A stretch of DNA of 15,817 nucleotides, taken from positions 1 through 15,817 of the forward strand of contig SKUL01000260.1 in NCBI GenBank assembly GCA_007129985.1, written 5' to 3'. Under the pieces are notes generated by a model. It did no database searches. It saw nothing but the letters and a program-made list of their open reading frames with translations, and was not told the origin of the DNA. The first letter of the stretch is position 1, and each line of letters starts with the position of its first letter. The position numbers and the translations under genes are program-made. Origin of the DNA: Flavobacteriales bacterium (lineage in GTDB: Bacteria > Bacteroidota > Bacteroidia > Flavobacteriales_D > SKUL01). Positions 15,014 through 15,817 of the stretch are shown piece by piece.

Positions 15014-15021
15014 TACTTTTG
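15014..15021 (+). promoter_or_regulatory. Candidate -7 promoter element of the peroxiredoxin gene
   Basis: TACTTTTG is an exact TAnnTTTG match, 40 bases before the ATG at 15062. The nearest upstream TTG (14984-14986) is 27 bases away, longer than the usual spacing. The leader is A-rich before the start codon, as is common in Bacteroidota. Confidence 0.5.
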
Positions 15022-15061
15022 CAGCGTAACAAGAACATTTTTAAACCCAAAACATAACACT

Positions 15062-15694
15062 ATGTCAGTACTTGTAGGAAAAAAAGCTCCTTCGTTCAAA
15101 GCTTCAGCCGTTATCAACGGTGAGGAGATTATTAGTGACTTTTCGCTCGACCAATTTATCGGAAAGCGTCATGTAATTTTCTTCTTCTACCCCAAGGATT
15201 TCACCTTTGTGTGTCCTACCGAATTGCACGCTTTTCAATCACGTTTGGCTGAATTCGAAAGCAAAGGTGTAGCTGTAGTAGCATGCTCAACCGACACCGA
15301 AGAATCTCACTGGGGATGGCTTCAAATGCCTAAGGCAGATGGTGGTATTCAGGGTGTAACCTACCCCATTGTTGCCGATACTTCAAAAACCATCAGCGAT
15401 GCCTTTGGCGTACTCGCCGGTCAGTACGATTACGGCGTGGAAGGTGAGTTGGTTGCTACCGGCCCAATGATTGCCTACCGCGGTCTATTCCTGATTGACA
15501 AAGAAGGAGTGGTTCAGCACCAGATTGTAAACAACTTCCCGCTGGGTCGAAATGTAGATGAAGCCATGCGAATGGTTGACGCGCTGCAGTTCTTTGAAGC
15601 CAAAGGAGAAGTTTGCCCGGCCAACTGGTCAGAAGGCGCCGAAGGCATGAAAGCAGACCACAAAGGAGTGGCTGAGTACCTCGCCGCTCACTAA
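15062..15694 (+). CDS. Typical 2-Cys peroxiredoxin, AhpC/TSA family (210 aa)
   Basis: This cytoplasmic thiol peroxidase reduces H2O2, organic peroxides and possibly peroxynitrite. The active site is FFYPKDFTFVCPTE with peroxidatic C51 and the supporting P44 and T48. The resolving Cys is C185 in GEVCPANW, typical of 2-Cys Prx dimers. Arg140 (AYRGLFLID) is the conserved active-site Arg. A GGIQG segment (94-98) resembles the GG(L/I)G motif of overoxidation-sensitive enzymes, but the C-terminal YF motif is absent. A stretch around 119-136 (AGQYDYGVEGELVATGPM) is longer than in standard AhpC. The reducing partner is not in the window; no ahpF is adjacent. It is transcribed alone between its own promoter and a strong terminator. 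Confidence 0.96.
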   Translation: MSVLVGKKAPSFKASAVINGEEIISDFSLDQFIGKRHVIFFFYPKDFTFVCPTELHAFQSRLAEFESKGVAVVACSTDTEESHWGWLQMPKADGGIQGVTYPIVADTSKTISDAFGVLAGQYDYGVEGELVATGPMIAYRGLFLIDKEGVVQHQIVNNFPLGRNVDEAMRMVDALQFFEAKGEVCPANWSEGAEGMKADHKGVAEYLAAH

Positions 15695-15713
15695 TCAATT
15701 TTTCAAAACGAGT

Positions 15714-15750
15714 TTAAAAACCCGTTGCCGCCTGGTGACGGGTTTTTTTG
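15714..15750. terminator. Strong Rho-independent terminator, possibly bidirectional
   Basis: CCCGTTGCC (15721-15729) pairs with GGTGACGGG (15734-15742) around a GCCT loop with two G-T wobbles. Seven T residues follow (15743-15749), and five A residues precede the stem, giving a shorter U tract on the minus strand. It lies about 20 bases after the peroxiredoxin stop. Confidence 0.9.
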
Positions 15751-15761
15751 TGCCTATAAGC

Positions 15762-15817
15762 CTAATTACTGTGATGCAGCTCGAGGTTGCCGGCAGGCGC
15801 GAGCCACCCTTCTTCTG
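15762..15817 (-). CDS. Possible 3' end of a convergent gene (partial)
   Basis: On the minus strand one frame reads EEGWLAPAGNLELHHSN and then a TAG stop (15764-15762), directly facing the bidirectional terminator. This would fit the C-terminus of a gene starting beyond the window. The stretch is too short for a family call. An alternative plus-strand frame from ATG 15774 is also open to the edge; I favour the minus strand because no TAnnTTTG element is seen between the terminator and that ATG. Confidence 0.25.
   Translation of the reverse strand, partial: EEGWLAPAGNLELHHSN

Overview
The window is a chromosomal stretch of a Bacteroidota bacterium, most likely of the Flavobacteriia (class-level placement is inference). 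The support is: several intergenic matches to the Bacteroidota -7 element TAnnTTTG, each on the strand of the gene downstream; few recognisable Shine-Dalgarno sequences; a large modular Cys-rich secreted protein; a SiaB/SiaC pair; and conserved Bacteroidota genes such as a TerB-ABCG fusion and a lipoprotein/secreted-protein pair. I see no tRNA, rRNA, CRISPR array, insertion sequence, integrase or phage gene.

Left part (1-5803) is all on the minus strand. It holds the N-terminal 631 residues of a hyperacidic repeat protein that runs off the left edge, a terminator, a small exported protein of unknown function, a PlsC-like acyltransferase with unusual motifs, and the replication-restart helicase PriA. 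Middle (5928-12288) is on the plus strand: a sodium:solute symporter, a two-gene operon of a lipoprotein and a small exported protein closed by a UUCG-loop terminator, and a 1035-residue TerB/ABC ATPase/ABCG-permease fusion. Next, siaB-siaC lie on the minus strand, converging on the ABC gene and diverging from a plus-strand pair of SAM-dependent methyltransferase and ZIP metal transporter (4-base overlap). A 2-Cys peroxiredoxin with its own promoter and a strong terminator closes the window. About 50 bases after that may be the 3' end of a convergent gene.

Most genes are housekeeping or conserved accessory genes, and no defence or biosynthetic cluster is visible. The parts most worth a second look are the Arg-free repeat protein at the left edge, the lipoprotein/exported-protein operon of unknown role (7793-9104), the TerB-ABCG fusion with its very large external loop, and the siaB-siaC pair without visible siaA or siaD. 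All translations and motif positions were read by eye; no database search was run.
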